DNA of 47,426 nucleotides from NCBI RefSeq assembly GCF_015206995.1, contig NZ_JADEXR010000036.1:1-47426 (forward strand). Reading direction: 5' to 3'. The notes under the pieces are model-generated. The model did not search any database and was not told the origin of the DNA. It saw nothing but the letters and a program-made list of their open reading frames with translations. Position 1 is the stretch's first letter; the number at the start of each line of letters is the position of its first letter. This stretch comes from an aff. Roholtiella sp. LEGE 12411 (lineage in GTDB: Bacteria > Cyanobacteriota > Cyanobacteriia > Cyanobacteriales > Nostocaceae). The position numbers and the translations under genes are program-made. This document shows positions 30,179 to 39,447 of this stretch, piece after piece.

Positions 30179-31969
30179 ATGATCGATAAACACCTGAAAA
30201 AGCTTGCAGTGTCCTGGTTGCAGCTGAGTATATTTATGTTGTTTAGCGGCATGAATTCTAGACCTCTAGAAGCGCAGGTTATTGATAACGCGCAACTACC
30301 GAATGATTCCATACCATCTCAACAACTCCCACCGCCACAGGATATTCAACCGCCTTCGCCTTCTCCACTTCCCTCGCCTCAACTACCACAGCCACTTCCT
30401 CCACCAGCAGAACTACTTCCACCCTCTGCTCCAACTCTCACACCTGACGAATCACTTCCTAGTAAAATTCCTCTAACTATTACTGTTGATCGGTTTGAAG
30501 TTTTTGGTAGTACAGTCTTTAGTCCAGAAGACTTAGCTAAAGCTACTGCTGAATTTACCAAACGACCGATATCACTGGCCCAACTGTATCAAGCCCGTTC
30601 TAAAATTACTGAACTATACATTAACAACGGTTACATTACTTCTGGTGCTTATATACCACCTCAAACAATTCAGTCCGGTGTCATCAAAATTCAGGTGGTC
30701 GAAGGTAAATTGGACGAAATCCAGGTAACTGGTAATCGGCGGCTAAATTCCAATTATGTCCGTAGCCGTATAGCAATAGCTACAAAACCACCTTTGAATC
30801 GACAGCGACTCTTAGAAACACTGCAACTTTTGCAACTCAATCCTCTGATTCAAAACTTGTCTGCTGAACTATCAGCAGGGTCACGTGTTGGTACAAGTGT
30901 GCTAGAAGTGAAGATTAAGGAAGCAGAAACCTTCAGTACCCAAATAGTACTTGATAATGGGCGATCGCCAGCCGTAGGAAGCTTCCGGCGGCGAATCCAA
31001 CTGGGTGAAGCCAACTTACTCGGACTGGGAGATGGTCTGAATCTAACCTACGCTAATACCGATGGTAGCAACTCATTTGAAACCAGCTATACATTGCCTC
31101 TCAATCCCAACAACGGGACACTCATTTTCAACTATGGCACTATATCGAGCGATGTCATTGAACGTCCTTTCAATAAGCTCAATATCGAATCAGCTTCCCG
31201 CTACTACGAATTGACATTCCGTCAGCCAGTCATTCAAACTCCCACACAAGAATTAGTACTTGGTTTAACAGCCTCCCGACGGGAAAGTGAAATATCTTCT
31301 TTGCGGTTTCAAGGTAAATCTTCCCTTAATGAACTCTCGCCAGGAGCGGATGAAAAGGGACGTACCAGGGTATCTGCGTTGCGATTTTTTCAAGAATGGA
31401 CGAGTCGCAACAGCCGTGAAGTTATTGCCCTCCGCTCTCAATTCAACTTGGGCATCGGTGCGTTAGATGCCACAATTAATTCAGATCGTCCCGATAGCCG
31501 TTTTTTGGCTTGGCAAGGTCAAGCGCAGTGGGCACGTCTTTTAGCCCCTGAAACCTTACTGTTACTCCGTTTAAATACGCAACTAGCATCCACATCGCTT
31601 CTGCCTTTAGAGCAATTTGGCTTAAGTGGTCAGGATAATGTTCGTGGCTATCGTCAAGATTTCTTGCTGACAGATAATGGCACTTTTGCTTCTGCTGAAG
31701 TGCAAATCCCGGTACTCCGCTTACCCCAAATAGATAGCACATTACAAGTCATCCCTTTTGCTGATTTCGGTGTCGCCTGGAATAGTTCGAGTAGAGACAA
31801 TCCCAGTCCTAATACTTTAGCTTCCGTTGGTCTGGGGTTGCGCTGGAGACAAGGCGATCGCCTCACTGCTCGTCTTGACTGGGGCATTCCTTTAATATCT
31901 GTTGACTCGAATGGAGGAACATGGAAAGAGAACGGGCTATATTTTTATTTACTCTATAATCCTTTTTAA
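30179..31969 (+). CDS. Two-partner secretion outer-membrane transporter, ShlB/FhaC/HecB family (TpsB)
   Basis: The product has 596 residues. A signal-type N-terminus (about 1-33) is followed by a long Pro-rich linker (about 45-95), a POTRA-type domain (ITVDRFEVFGSTVFSPEDLA and SGVIKIQVVEGKLDEIQVTG), a second POTRA-like segment around NSNYVRSRIAIATKPPLNRQ, then a 16-strand-type barrel. The conserved VRGYRQDFLLTDNG loop motif (about 488-501), which reaches into the pore in FhaC, is present. TpsB proteins export large TpsA adhesins or haemolysins; no TpsA gene is within view, so the substrate must be encoded elsewhere. In cyanobacteria some members have other outer-membrane roles. Confidence 0.92.
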   Translation: MIDKHLKKLAVSWLQLSIFMLFSGMNSRPLEAQVIDNAQLPNDSIPSQQLPPPQDIQPPSPSPLPSPQLPQPLPPPAELLPPSAPTLTPDESLPSKIPLTITVDRFEVFGSTVFSPEDLAKATAEFTKRPISLAQLYQARSKITELYINNGYITSGAYIPPQTIQSGVIKIQVVEGKLDEIQVTGNRRLNSNYVRSRIAIATKPPLNRQRLLETLQLLQLNPLIQNLSAELSAGSRVGTSVLEVKIKEAETFSTQIVLDNGRSPAVGSFRRRIQLGEANLLGLGDGLNLTYANTDGSNSFETSYTLPLNPNNGTLIFNYGTISSDVIERPFNKLNIESASRYYELTFRQPVIQTPTQELVLGLTASRRESEISSLRFQGKSSLNELSPGADEKGRTRVSALRFFQEWTSRNSREVIALRSQFNLGIGALDATINSDRPDSRFLAWQGQAQWARLLAPETLLLLRLNTQLASTSLLPLEQFGLSGQDNVRGYRQDFLLTDNGTFASAEVQIPVLRLPQIDSTLQVIPFADFGVAWNSSSRDNPSPNTLASVGLGLRWRQGDRLTARLDWGIPLISVDSNGGTWKENGLYFYLLYNPF

Positions 31970-31975
31970 AGTCTA

Positions 31976-32149
31976 AGAGGTTGTTTGAAAAGTCTAATTT
32001 ATTACTCACCGGGCGACTGGAAGTCGCGGCTACACAATCAAAACCCTTGATTTTCATAGTCCACGGAGGTGGACTTCTCTGCGAACGCTGTTCGCGTTCG
32101 TTTGTGTAGTAGCGAATTCTATTCGCCTAATACTTTTCAAACATCCTCT
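31976..32149. mobile_element. 174-bp MITE, copy 2
   Basis: Ends AGAGGTTGTTTGAAAAGTCT and ACTTTTCAAACATCCTCT as in the copy at 9755-9928, same total length. The interior differs: one small hairpin is lost, and a palindromic insert GCGAACGCTGTTCGCGTTCG has been gained. It starts 7 bp after the TpsB stop codon. Confidence 0.82.
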
Positions 32150-32295
32150 AAACTCGCCTAAATGTGTGCGATCGCACTCCGGCTGCGATCGTCACTAATT
32201 CTTATTGTGCTTGTTTATAGAACTCCCAATCGTGAACCGTGAAATAATTCCATTCGGAATTCGGAATTGGTAATTTGTAATTTGTAATTGATATA

Positions 32296-32422
32296 TATAG
32301 TAATCCCATTTGATTCGTGAACTGACTCGTAGAGACACCGAATGGAGAATAGGTAATAGGGAACAGGAAAAAAGGGAGTTAGAGGTGTACGCAGTTTTTT
32401 CAAAAATCAAATAGGAATCCTA
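32296..32422. mobile_element. Dispersed palindromic-ended repeat, copy B
   Basis: Inverted relative to the copy at 12501-12615: TATAGTAATCCCATTTGATT at the left and AATCAAATAGGAATCCTAA at the right, with the shared interior GTTAGAGGTGTACGCAG. About 12 bp longer than copy A in the pyrimidine/purine-rich middle. It directly precedes the response-regulator gene and may supply its upstream sequence. Confidence 0.65.
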
Positions 32423-32446
32423 ACGAATTTATATGAGGTAGCCCCG

Positions 32447-33145
32447 ATGAAAAATGATGAATCTTCTCCAATTCGCCTATTAATCGTTGACGACCAGAGC
32501 CTCATTCGTCAGGGACTTAAAGCAATATTAGAACAGGAGCCTGATTTGCACGTGGTCGGTGATGCCGAGAATGGCAAGGTTGCTTTAGAGCTTGTGGCCG
32601 CACTCCAGCCTGATGTGGTGCTAATGGATATTCGGATGCCCGAAATGGATGGAAGAACCGCGACAAAACTGATTGTGCAAAACTTTCCCAATGTTAAAGT
32701 TCTCGTCTTGAGCACATTTGATGATGACTCTTATCTTACAGGAGCAATGCGGGCAGGCGCAAAAGGATATTTGCTCAAGGATATGCCCTCACGTGAGCTA
32801 GCAGATGCGATCCGCTTTGGGCATTATGGCTATACTCAGTTTGGGCCTGGGTTATTTGATAAATTGTTGGCTACCAAAGCTACATCAGCTACGACTAGCC
32901 AAGACTCCGCCTCATCAAAGCCATCGGAAATCACCGCACGAGAACAAGAAGTTTTACGTTTGATAGGCGTTGGCGCAACTAACCGCGAAATCGCCCAACA
33001 ACTTTACATTACCGAAGGAACCGTAAAAACTCATGTAACCAGTATTCTCAGCCGTCTCAATCTCAAAAATCGATCGCAACTGGCCATTTATGCAAATTCT
33101 GTTTTCAATGAAGAAAACAAACCATCCGGGAAGCTTGGAAATTGA
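32447..33145 (+). CDS. NarL/FixJ-type response regulator (orphan)
   Basis: Transcription factor of 232 residues. The receiver domain (about 8-125) has acidic pocket Asp15-Asp16 (LLIVDDQ), phosphoacceptor Asp61 (VVLMDIRMPEMDG), Thr/Ser in VLVLSTFDD and Lys in GYLLKDMP. A Ser/Thr-rich linker follows (ATKATSATTSQDSASSKPSE), then a LuxR-type helix-turn-helix (about 163-222; LTAREQEVL-type start ITAREQEVL, ATNREIAQQLYITEGTVKTH). All switch residues are present. No histidine kinase gene is adjacent. The ribosome site is ATGAGGTAGCCCCG before ATG 32447. Targets unknown. Confidence 0.93.
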   Translation: MKNDESSPIRLLIVDDQSLIRQGLKAILEQEPDLHVVGDAENGKVALELVAALQPDVVLMDIRMPEMDGRTATKLIVQNFPNVKVLVLSTFDDDSYLTGAMRAGAKGYLLKDMPSRELADAIRFGHYGYTQFGPGLFDKLLATKATSATTSQDSASSKPSEITAREQEVLRLIGVGATNREIAQQLYITEGTVKTHVTSILSRLNLKNRSQLAIYANSVFNEENKPSGKLGN

Positions 33146-33591
33146 AAACTCCCCACTGCTAGAAGCCGAGATCTGGAACAGGGCTGACGCAAAAATTGCT
33201 CCCAAGGCTCAATTGATCGAACTGCTTTCTCTACTGGAGGCTCCGCCAACGCCTTGGTCTGGTAGAGAAGAATTCGTAGAGTGTGCGTAAGTTCTGTTGG
33301 GTAGTCCATAAATGAACTTTCAATCGATACCCAGTACATTTGTTTTGCTAACGTAATATCTCACTACGTCTGGCATCCTATTAAACAGACCCAGCATCAA
33401 AGCACTAGTTACGAAACAGAATGCGTATCTCTGTCAATATTTGCGTATTCAAGATTAAAAGTAGCAATAATCTGATGCTAAGTCCTGCTTGATATTTCTT
33501 CTAGCAGAACTTAACCTAAATTTGAATATTTTTTTTAGTATAAAAATCGACTATACAGTGTAATATTGCTATGTATTATTTTATTCCGTAA
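33146..33591. other. Intergenic region with a small dispersed hairpin repeat
   Basis: At 33227-33269 TTCTCTAC ... GTAGAGAA encloses GGAGGCTCCGCCAACGCC, a repeat-family hairpin related to those at 42896-42940. The short frame at 33090-33290 depends on this repeat and is not considered a gene. The last 100 bp are AT-rich and probably hold the promoter of the peroxidase gene. Confidence 0.55.
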
Positions 33592-35661
33592 ATGAAAATA
33601 GCAAATTTTGTCCCAGCAATTGTACTGATTGCGTTTTTGACAACTTTTTTGTGCATCAGATTCGGGCTAAGGCCAGTTCCAAAAAGATCTTCACGCTTTG
33701 TGGCAGTTTTTGTGATCGTTGCTATGGCGATCGCTAGTGGAGGTTTAGTATCTGCACAAGTAACACTGTCCCCGGCTCCTAATCCGGCTCCTCTAAACAA
33801 CATCACAAGCCTTCCCGCACCTACGCCTGGAGACCCAACCCCAGCGCAGCCGCCACTGCTAGCTGCGGTGGCTCAACCAAGCAATCTCACAGACTTTGTT
33901 CAAAATGAAACAGCCCTACTCAAGCTGGGAAAATCCTTATTCTGGGATATGCAACTTGGTAGTGATGGCGTTCAATCCTGCGCTAGTTGTCACTTTCATG
34001 CGGGAGCAGATAATAGATCTAAGAATCAAATCAGTCCTGGTCTTCTGGCATCGTTGAAAGATATAACTTTCCAAGTAGGTGACAAAAAAGTAGTTAGTGC
34101 TCCTAACTATCAACTGACGGCGGCAGATTTTCCATTTCACAAACTGGCAGATCCTAACGATCGAAACAGTACAGTTCTTTTTGACACTAACGATGTTGCC
34201 TCATCCCAAGGTGTATTTAACAGTGTTTTGAATAACGTTGTTCCAGGTCAAGCAGTGGATAATGTGACATCCATAGCAGATCCAAACGGCTTTCAAGTCA
34301 ATGGAATTAATGTGCGTCAAGTTCAGCCGCGTAATACTCCAACGGTAATTAATGCAATCTTCAACAAACTCCAGTTTTGGGATGGTCGCGCTAAGGAAAC
34401 CTTCAATGGAGTGAATGCTAAAGGTGTAGTAGATTCTAATGCTAGAGTTTTCATAGCTACAGGACGAAACCAACTAACTCCAGTTTCCGTTTCGTTGAAC
34501 AATTCTTCTCTAGCTTCCTTAGTAACCGAACCACAATTGAGTCCATCTGAGGTATCTGCTAGTGGTCGTACTTTACCTGAAGTCGGTACTAAGTTTTTCC
34601 GAAGAAGAGGTCAGAGTATTAAAAGCCTTAGACCATTAGGTAAACAAGTCGTACATCAGCAAGACAGTGTTTTAGGAGCTGACAGTCGATTCCCTAGACC
34701 AGGTCTGGCGATCGCATCCTATGATAGACTGATTCGGCAAGCCTTTAAGCCGCAATGGTGGAGGTCAAGGGCAATCATTGAAGTTGACAGTAATGGAGCA
34801 CCAACAGTCATTCCCAGAAATTCTAATGGTAATGACAGTGAGGAAGGACAGACTTTAGCTGCAAATCAGTTTTCCCTCAGGGATTGGAACTTCTCCTTAT
34901 TCTCTGGGTTAGCAATGCAAAAGTATATCTCTACTCTTGTATCTGACCAGACACCTTTTGACAAATTCCAGGCGGGAGATGTCAATGCTCTCACCGAGCA
35001 GGAAAAAAGTGGTCTGACTGTGTTTGTCACTGCTTCAAACGGCACGCCCGCAATTCCTGCAACTAATGGTGGTGGTGGTTGTAACACTTGCCATACGATT
35101 CCAGAATTCACTAGAGCTTCGGTGAGAAGAACCGAAGGAGTAGCTTCAACTGATGCTACTAATCCGCTCATTAATGCAACTAACGGCTTCTTTGCTAACT
35201 ACGGTGTTAGACCTGCCTCAGAAGACCCAGGTGCTGGAGACTTCACTACATCAAGATTCAAAGCACCTGCCCTCCGTAACATCGGCTTGACTGCTCCATA
35301 CATGCATAATGGTGGAATGGCAACCCTGGAGCAAGTAGTAGACTTTTACAGTCGTGGTCGAGGTGACGACACTAGACCTAATGCACCAACTGGTGTAACA
35401 CCATTGAACTTAAGCGATGCTAAAAAAGCTGATTTAGTGACTTTCTTAAGAACCGGACTCACTGATCAACGAGTCCTCCTTGATCAAGCACCCTTTGACC
35501 ATCCGCAACTGTTTGTCCCCAATGGACATCCCGGCAATCAATTGTCAGTGACAGCCAGTGGCAATACTAATGGGACTCCTACTGCGACAGATGCGCTATT
35601 GGAAATACCAGCTGTTGGGCGGAATGGTCTGACTGTTCCCCGTCCAAATTTCTTAGAGTAG
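33592..35661 (+). CDS. Di-heme cytochrome c peroxidase/MauG-family protein
   Basis: Exported redox enzyme of 689 residues. An N-terminal hydrophobic region (two segments, about 7-25 and 36-56, the second ending VSAQ) is followed by a Pro-rich stretch. Two heme-attachment motifs are seen: CASCH at 130-134, within LFWDMQLGSDGVQSCASCHF, and CNTCH at 497-501. Downstream, FKAPALRNIGLTAPYMHNGG and MATLEQVVDFYSRGRGDD are the usual C-terminal signature with a distal heme-ligand Met/His. It resembles cytochrome c peroxidase family proteins that reduce H2O2 or oxidise protein side chains. It is longer than the usual 350-400 residues because of the N-terminus and an insert between the hemes (about 300-420). 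Confidence 0.9.
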   Translation: MKIANFVPAIVLIAFLTTFLCIRFGLRPVPKRSSRFVAVFVIVAMAIASGGLVSAQVTLSPAPNPAPLNNITSLPAPTPGDPTPAQPPLLAAVAQPSNLTDFVQNETALLKLGKSLFWDMQLGSDGVQSCASCHFHAGADNRSKNQISPGLLASLKDITFQVGDKKVVSAPNYQLTAADFPFHKLADPNDRNSTVLFDTNDVASSQGVFNSVLNNVVPGQAVDNVTSIADPNGFQVNGINVRQVQPRNTPTVINAIFNKLQFWDGRAKETFNGVNAKGVVDSNARVFIATGRNQLTPVSVSLNNSSLASLVTEPQLSPSEVSASGRTLPEVGTKFFRRRGQSIKSLRPLGKQVVHQQDSVLGADSRFPRPGLAIASYDRLIRQAFKPQWWRSRAIIEVDSNGAPTVIPRNSNGNDSEEGQTLAANQFSLRDWNFSLFSGLAMQKYISTLVSDQTPFDKFQAGDVNALTEQEKSGLTVFVTASNGTPAIPATNGGGGCNTCHTIPEFTRASVRRTEGVASTDATNPLINATNGFFANYGVRPASEDPGAGDFTTSRFKAPALRNIGLTAPYMHNGGMATLEQVVDFYSRGRGDDTRPNAPTGVTPLNLSDAKKADLVTFLRTGLTDQRVLLDQAPFDHPQLFVPNGHPGNQLSVTASGNTNGTPTATDALLEIPAVGRNGLTVPRPNFLE

Positions 35662-35773
35662 CAGACTACCGACATAGTTATCCCATAAACCTTAGTTGTT
35701 AGTTATAAAAATGCCTGCTCTAATGGGCATTGGGCATTTGTAGCTTCTTTCCTAGGCCCCATTCCCCATTACC

Positions 35774-35805
35774 AAAAACTCCATCTCCTTGTGGGTGGAG
35801 TTTTT
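35774..35805. terminator. Intrinsic terminator after the peroxidase gene
   Basis: AAAAACTCCA-N12-TGGAGTTTTT: a perfect 10-bp stem including A and T tracts, so it can terminate in both directions. It lies 113 bp past the peroxidase stop codon. Confidence 0.75.
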
Positions 35806-36050
35806 CATTTTTTGCATCTCCCAAAGCTTGTTTCTTCTCACACTGCTCCAAGAGCCTGAGCAGATATTGCATTAGCTGCGGCTTCTATTCTTCACTACCC
35901 AGTAGCAGCAAACCTTATAATCCCATAATTCTAGATATTCTCGTAGATAATTTTGAGAAAGTATACACTGCGATTTGCGTTGGTGCAGCCCGCCGCAAAT
36001 CGCCTAACTTCTTGCTTCTTTCTTCTTAGAGAATACACAACTAAAGATAA
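35806..36050. other. Intergenic region
   Basis: Separates the plus-strand peroxidase from the minus-strand xisI. The frame spanning 35730-36029 covers the terminator and has repeated Ser/Pro composition, so it is not a gene. Nothing else is seen. Confidence 0.45.
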
Positions 36051-36386
36051 TTAAGATACAGCAAAATCCGTGTATTGCCGTAGTTCAGCGGGATGGAAAC
36101 CCAAGACAATATCTTCGCGCAAAATACCCGCTCCTAATAATGCCTCTGCTACTGGAACAGAAGTACCATCATATTGAATCCACACTTTATCATTAATAAT
36201 ATCTATATGTACCACCGAACCGTGTACACGGCGTACTCCATCCCAACCGATATGTAACACTTCGTAGTGGTCTCGCTCCGAGTCAATGACTGGTTCTGGC
36301 TCTATTTGACCGTTAGCTGGTTTGTGAGTAGCATATTCAAATATCAACTGACGAATAATTTCACGATACCGAGCTAGCTTATCCAT
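36051..36386 (-). CDS. xisI: XisI-family protein (fdxN element excision controlling factor type)
   Basis: The 111 residues match the XisI family: MDKLARYREIIRQLIFEYAT, DSERDHYEVLHIGWDGVRRV, GSVVHIDIINDKVWIQYDGT, VAEALLGAGILREDIVLGFH. In Nostoc sp. PCC 7120 XisH and XisI are needed with the recombinase XisF to excise the fdxN element during heterocyst differentiation. Homologous pairs are widespread in cyanobacteria without any element, often in toxin-antitoxin-like neighbourhoods. The start overlaps the upstream xisH by 13 bp, indicating co-translation. No XisF recombinase or fdxN gene is in the window, so an excision role here is not supported. Confidence 0.93.
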   Translation of the reverse strand: MDKLARYREIIRQLIFEYATHKPANGQIEPEPVIDSERDHYEVLHIGWDGVRRVHGSVVHIDIINDKVWIQYDGTSVPVAEALLGAGILREDIVLGFHPAELRQYTDFAVS

Positions 36387-36793
36387 TTGATAATCCTCTC
36401 TAGTTGCTCGTCAAAGACAATTAGGTTTATTCCTATGCTATTAAGAATTAGCTGACCAAAGCGTTCGGAAAATATACCTTCATAGACTCGCTTGGGAACT
36501 GCTAAATAAAGTTGGCGTTTTGGTTCTACTTCTTTAAGCACGCTGCGATAAATTTCATACTGTCCTACAGCTTCCTGGAGGTCACTCACGGGAGAAGGAC
36601 TCAGAAAACTTTTGATTTCAACAGCTATTTTTTGATTATCCCTCTCAGCAGTAATGGTAACTCTTTTTGCTCCAATATCTACGTAAAGTTCTCTACCCCC
36701 ATAAGCGAGGTATAAGGGATCGTTGGTTATTGTCCAACCATCTGCTGTAAGTGCTTTAATAACTGCCGCATGATAGATATCTCTGGCTGGCAT
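36374..36793 (-). CDS. xisH: XisH-family protein, PD-(D/E)XK fold
   Basis: The 139 residues match XisH: MPARDIYHAAVIKALTADGW, YVDIGAKRVTITAERDNQKI, AVEIKSFLSPSPVSDLQEAV, GQYEIYRS. The Asp in YVDIGA with EIK (AVEIKSF) makes a restriction-endonuclease-like active site, consistent with reports that XisH-type proteins share that fold. It forms a two-gene unit with xisI. It may act as an accessory recombination factor or as the nuclease part of a toxin-antitoxin-like pair; the sequence does not decide. Confidence 0.93.
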   Translation of the reverse strand: MPARDIYHAAVIKALTADGWTITNDPLYLAYGGRELYVDIGAKRVTITAERDNQKIAVEIKSFLSPSPVSDLQEAVGQYEIYRSVLKEVEPKRQLYLAVPKRVYEGIFSERFGQLILNSIGINLIVFDEQLERIIKWIS

Positions 36794-36991
36794 TAGTCGA
36801 AAGATAGCTCCAAAAACACAGCTTTAATGTAGCAATATTATTATTTTGCAGAGGCGCGATTTTACCATCTGGCGGCGAAAACTTAAATAAAGCCCTTTTC
36901 AAAGCCTGGTAAGGTTCATAAAAAAGCGATCGCTCTTTTCCCAACACAGACAAAAATGCGATCGCTATATTTTATCCTTATCCTTGGATGA

Positions 36992-37501
36992 CTAGATATC
37001 CTGTTCGCTCAACTCACGAGTTATGTGGTCAAATGGCTCATCTACAAAAGCTGCACTAGCCACACCTGCTGTTGCTACTTGTTCTTTAACTAAATCCTTC
37101 ATAATCTGGATACCACGAACCGTCGGCCCAATAGGTACTCCTAAAGAATTGTAAGTTTCCCGTAACCCTTGCAGCACTCGCTCATCCAACACATTTGTGT
37201 TACCAGCAACCAGCGCATAAGTAGCATAGCGGAGGTAATAGTCCATATCCCGCAGACAAGCCGCATAACGACGAGTGGTGTAGGCATTTCCACCAGGGCG
37301 AATCAATTCTGGCAACTCTTCAAACAACTTCAAACCAGTCTGCTTAACAAGTCCCGCTGCATTAGAATTGATCGCTGCCGCCGCTTGTACTCGTGCTGTA
37401 CCACTATCAAAATAAGATTTAAGGCTGTCGATCGCATTCCGGTCAAAATACCGTCCAGCTACGTCATAATTCTTAATTAAGCTTGTCACTGCATCGCGCA
37501 T
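36992..37501 (-). CDS. apcF: Allophycocyanin beta-18 subunit
   Basis: Minor beta-type allophycocyanin that replaces one ApcB in the phycobilisome core next to the ApcE terminal emitter and helps pass energy to photosystem II. From ATG 37501 the product is 169 residues (MRDAVTSLIKNYDVAGRYFD), with ribosome site GGGAGAAAAG just upstream; the extra five codons to 37516 include that site and are not coding. The phycocyanobilin-binding Cys82 is in YAACLRDMDYYLRYA, and an Asn in the GGNAYTTRRYAAC segment (about 72) fits the methylated Asn position of beta subunits. The ending VDEPFDHITRELSEQDI is as I recall for Nostoc ApcF. Divergent from glnA. Confidence 0.94.
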   Translation of the reverse strand: MRDAVTSLIKNYDVAGRYFDRNAIDSLKSYFDSGTARVQAAAAINSNAAGLVKQTGLKLFEELPELIRPGGNAYTTRRYAACLRDMDYYLRYATYALVAGNTNVLDERVLQGLRETYNSLGVPIGPTVRGIQIMKDLVKEQVATAGVASAAFVDEPFDHITRELSEQDI

Positions 37502-37720
37502 TCTCTTTTCTCCCAATCATTGCTATCTATGGTTTGATATTTATTTGTCTGCTTTTATGCATCAACAAAAATTTGTGCTATTTAAATATAGATTCGGCAC
37601 AAAAACAATCCATCCGCTACTTAAGGATTCTATGCCAAAGTTGACCCCTATTGAGATGAACTTTACAGTTTTGTGCAGACAGTTAGGAAAGGTTAATCTA
37701 ACCTGTAAACCAGATGATCT

Positions 37721-37763
37721 GTAACAAAAACTACAAAATCATGCAATCTCCTATCTCTAGGAT
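37721..37763 (+). promoter_or_regulatory. NtcA-activated promoter of glnA
   Basis: GTA-ACAAAAAC-TAC (37721-37734) fits the NtcA consensus GTA-N8-TAC. A -10 element TAGGAT (TAN3T, 37758-37763) begins 23 bp after it, the canonical spacing for class II NtcA activation. I recall a nearly identical site at the glnA promoter of Anabaena PCC 7120. It predicts induction under nitrogen limitation. Confidence 0.88.
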
Positions 37764-37874
37764 ATTTCAGGAGGATATTTCCAGATGTGTCATAACTTGG
37801 TTCAGCTCAACAGGGTTAGGATACTTTGAAGATTCTAGGTTTACTTTCAGTAATTGGCTAAAGAAGGAGTAACA

Positions 37875-39290
37875 ATGACAACCCCACAAGAAGTATTAAA
37901 GTTGATCCAAGACCAGGAAATTCAACTGATTGATCTAAAATTCATTGATACGGTAGGGACTTGGCAGCACCTTACAGTGTACTACAACCAAATCGATGAA
38001 AGTTCATTCAGTGATGGTGTACCTTTCGATGGCTCCAGTATTCGGGGTTGGAAAGCGATCAACGAATCGGACATGACGATGGTACTCGATCCGAATACCG
38101 CCTGGATCGATCCGTTCATGGAAGTACCAACGCTAAGTATAACTTGTAGCATCAAGGAACCCCGTACGGGGGAATGGTACAACCGCTGCCCACGCGTTAT
38201 TGCCCAAAAAGCAATAGATTACCTAGTCTCAACTGGTATTGGTGACACAGCTTTCTTTGGCCCTGAAGCTGAGTTCTTTATCTTTGACAGTGCCCGATTT
38301 GCACAAACAGCCAACGAAGGCTACTACTTCTTAGATTCTGTAGAAGGTGCTTGGAACTCTGGTAAAGAAGAAAGCCCCAACCTAGCTTACAAACCACGTT
38401 TCAAAGAAGGTTACTTCCCAGTTGCGCCGACGGATTCTTTCCAAGATATCCGTACAGAAATGCTGTTGACAATGGCAAAATGCGGCGTACCTATTGAAAA
38501 GCATCACCACGAAGTTGCTACTGGTGGTCAGTGCGAACTCGGTTTCCGCTTTGGGAAGTTAATTGAAGCAGCTGACTGGTTGATGATTTATAAATATGTC
38601 ATCAAGAACGTTGCTAAAAAATACGGCAAAACCGTCACTTTCATGCCAAAACCGATTTTTGGTGATAACGGTTCTGGTATGCACTGTCACCAGTCCATCT
38701 GGAAAGATGGCAAACCTCTGTTTGCAGGTGATAAGTATGCTGATTTGAGCGACATGGCGTTGTACTACATTGGTGGTCTTCTCAAACACGCACCAGCGCT
38801 GTTGGCAATTACCAACCCCAGCACCAACTCATACAAGCGCCTAGTACCTGGTTATGAAGCTCCTGTTAACTTAGCTTACTCCCAAGGGAACCGTTCTGCT
38901 TCTATCCGTATTCCTCTATCTGGCAGTAACCCCAAAGCCAAACGTTTGGAATTCCGTTGTCCAGATGCTACTTCTAACCCCTACTTAGCATTTGCTGCCA
39001 TGCTTTGTGCTGGTATCGATGGCATCAAGAACAAAATCCACCCTGGTGAACCCTTAGATAAAAATATCTATGAACTTTCACCAGAAGAACTGGCGAAAGT
39101 TCCTTCAACTCCAGGTTCTCTGGAACTGGCATTGGAAGCACTGGAAAATGATCACACTTTCTTGACAGAATCCGGCGTGTTTACGGAAGACTTCATTGAA
39201 AATTGGATTGACTACAAGCTGGCTAACGAAGTTAAGCAGTTGCAACTACGTCCTCATCCCTATGAGTTTAACCTCTATTACGATGCTTAA
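37875..39290 (+). CDS. glnA: Glutamine synthetase type I
   Basis: Makes glutamine from glutamate, ammonium and ATP; it is the central ammonium-assimilation enzyme and essential in heterocysts. From ATG 37875 (ribosome site AAGGAG 7 bp upstream) the product is 471 residues, the usual GSI length. Seen are the N-terminal beta-grasp with [12 protein letters not shown], the metal and substrate loop [11 protein letters not shown], the ATP-site [40 protein letters not shown] and [20 protein letters not shown]. Cyanobacterial GS is controlled by small inhibitor proteins and not by adenylylation; the inhibitor gene gifA lies just downstream on the other strand. Confidence 0.98.
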   Translation: MTTPQEVLKLIQDQEIQLIDLKFIDTVGTWQHLTVYYNQIDESSFSDGVPFDGSSIRGWKAINESDMTMVLDPNTAWIDPFMEVPTLSITCSIKEPRTGEWYNRCPRVIAQKAIDYLVSTGIGDTAFFGPEAEFFIFDSARFAQTANEGYYFLDSVEGAWNSGKEESPNLAYKPRFKEGYFPVAPTDSFQDIRTEMLLTMAKCGVPIEKHHHEVATGGQCELGFRFGKLIEAADWLMIYKYVIKNVAKKYGKTVTFMPKPIFGDNGSGMHCHQSIWKDGKPLFAGDKYADLSDMALYYIGGLLKHAPALLAITNPSTNSYKRLVPGYEAPVNLAYSQGNRSASIRIPLSGSNPKAKRLEFRCPDATSNPYLAFAAMLCAGIDGIKNKIHPGEPLDKNIYELSPEELAKVPSTPGSLELALEALENDHTFLTESGVFTEDFIENWIDYKLANEVKQLQLRPHPYEFNLYYDA

Positions 39291-39325
39291 TTAACAGCCG
39301 TATCTAAATCTAAGAACATAAGTTT

Positions 39326-39354
39326 AGCCACCCTCTATCTAGGGTGGCTTTCTT
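39326..39354 (+). terminator. Intrinsic terminator of glnA
   Basis: AGCCACCCT-CTATCT-AGGGTGGCT followed by TTCTTT: a perfect 9-bp GC-rich stem 36 bp after the stop codon. Confidence 0.88.
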
Positions 39355-39379
39355 TACTGAGTTGTTGTTGGTTTGATCG

Positions 39380-39413
39380 GTTTATAGTTAGCGCTAAAGC
39401 GCTAACTATAAAC
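39380..39413. repeat. Perfect 34-bp palindrome
   Basis: GTTTATAGTTAGCGCT-AA-AGCGCTAACTATAAAC, 16-bp arms. It lies between the convergent glnA and gifA genes, 26 bp beyond the glnA terminator, and could act as a terminator for gifA. The TTAGCGCTAAAGCGCTAA core is a dispersed cyanobacterial repeat type. Confidence 0.8.
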
Positions 39414-39447
39414 AATTCTCGCCCTTCAATTATTTTTTGACAGACTA

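Noticed and set aside
35730-36029. 99-codon plus-strand frame
   Set aside because: Runs through an intrinsic terminator and STRR-like sequence; Ser/Pro/Cys-rich composition.
36756-36953. 65-codon minus-strand frame upstream of xisH
   Set aside because: Overlaps the start of xisH and contains HIP1-rich non-coding sequence; probably the xisH leader.
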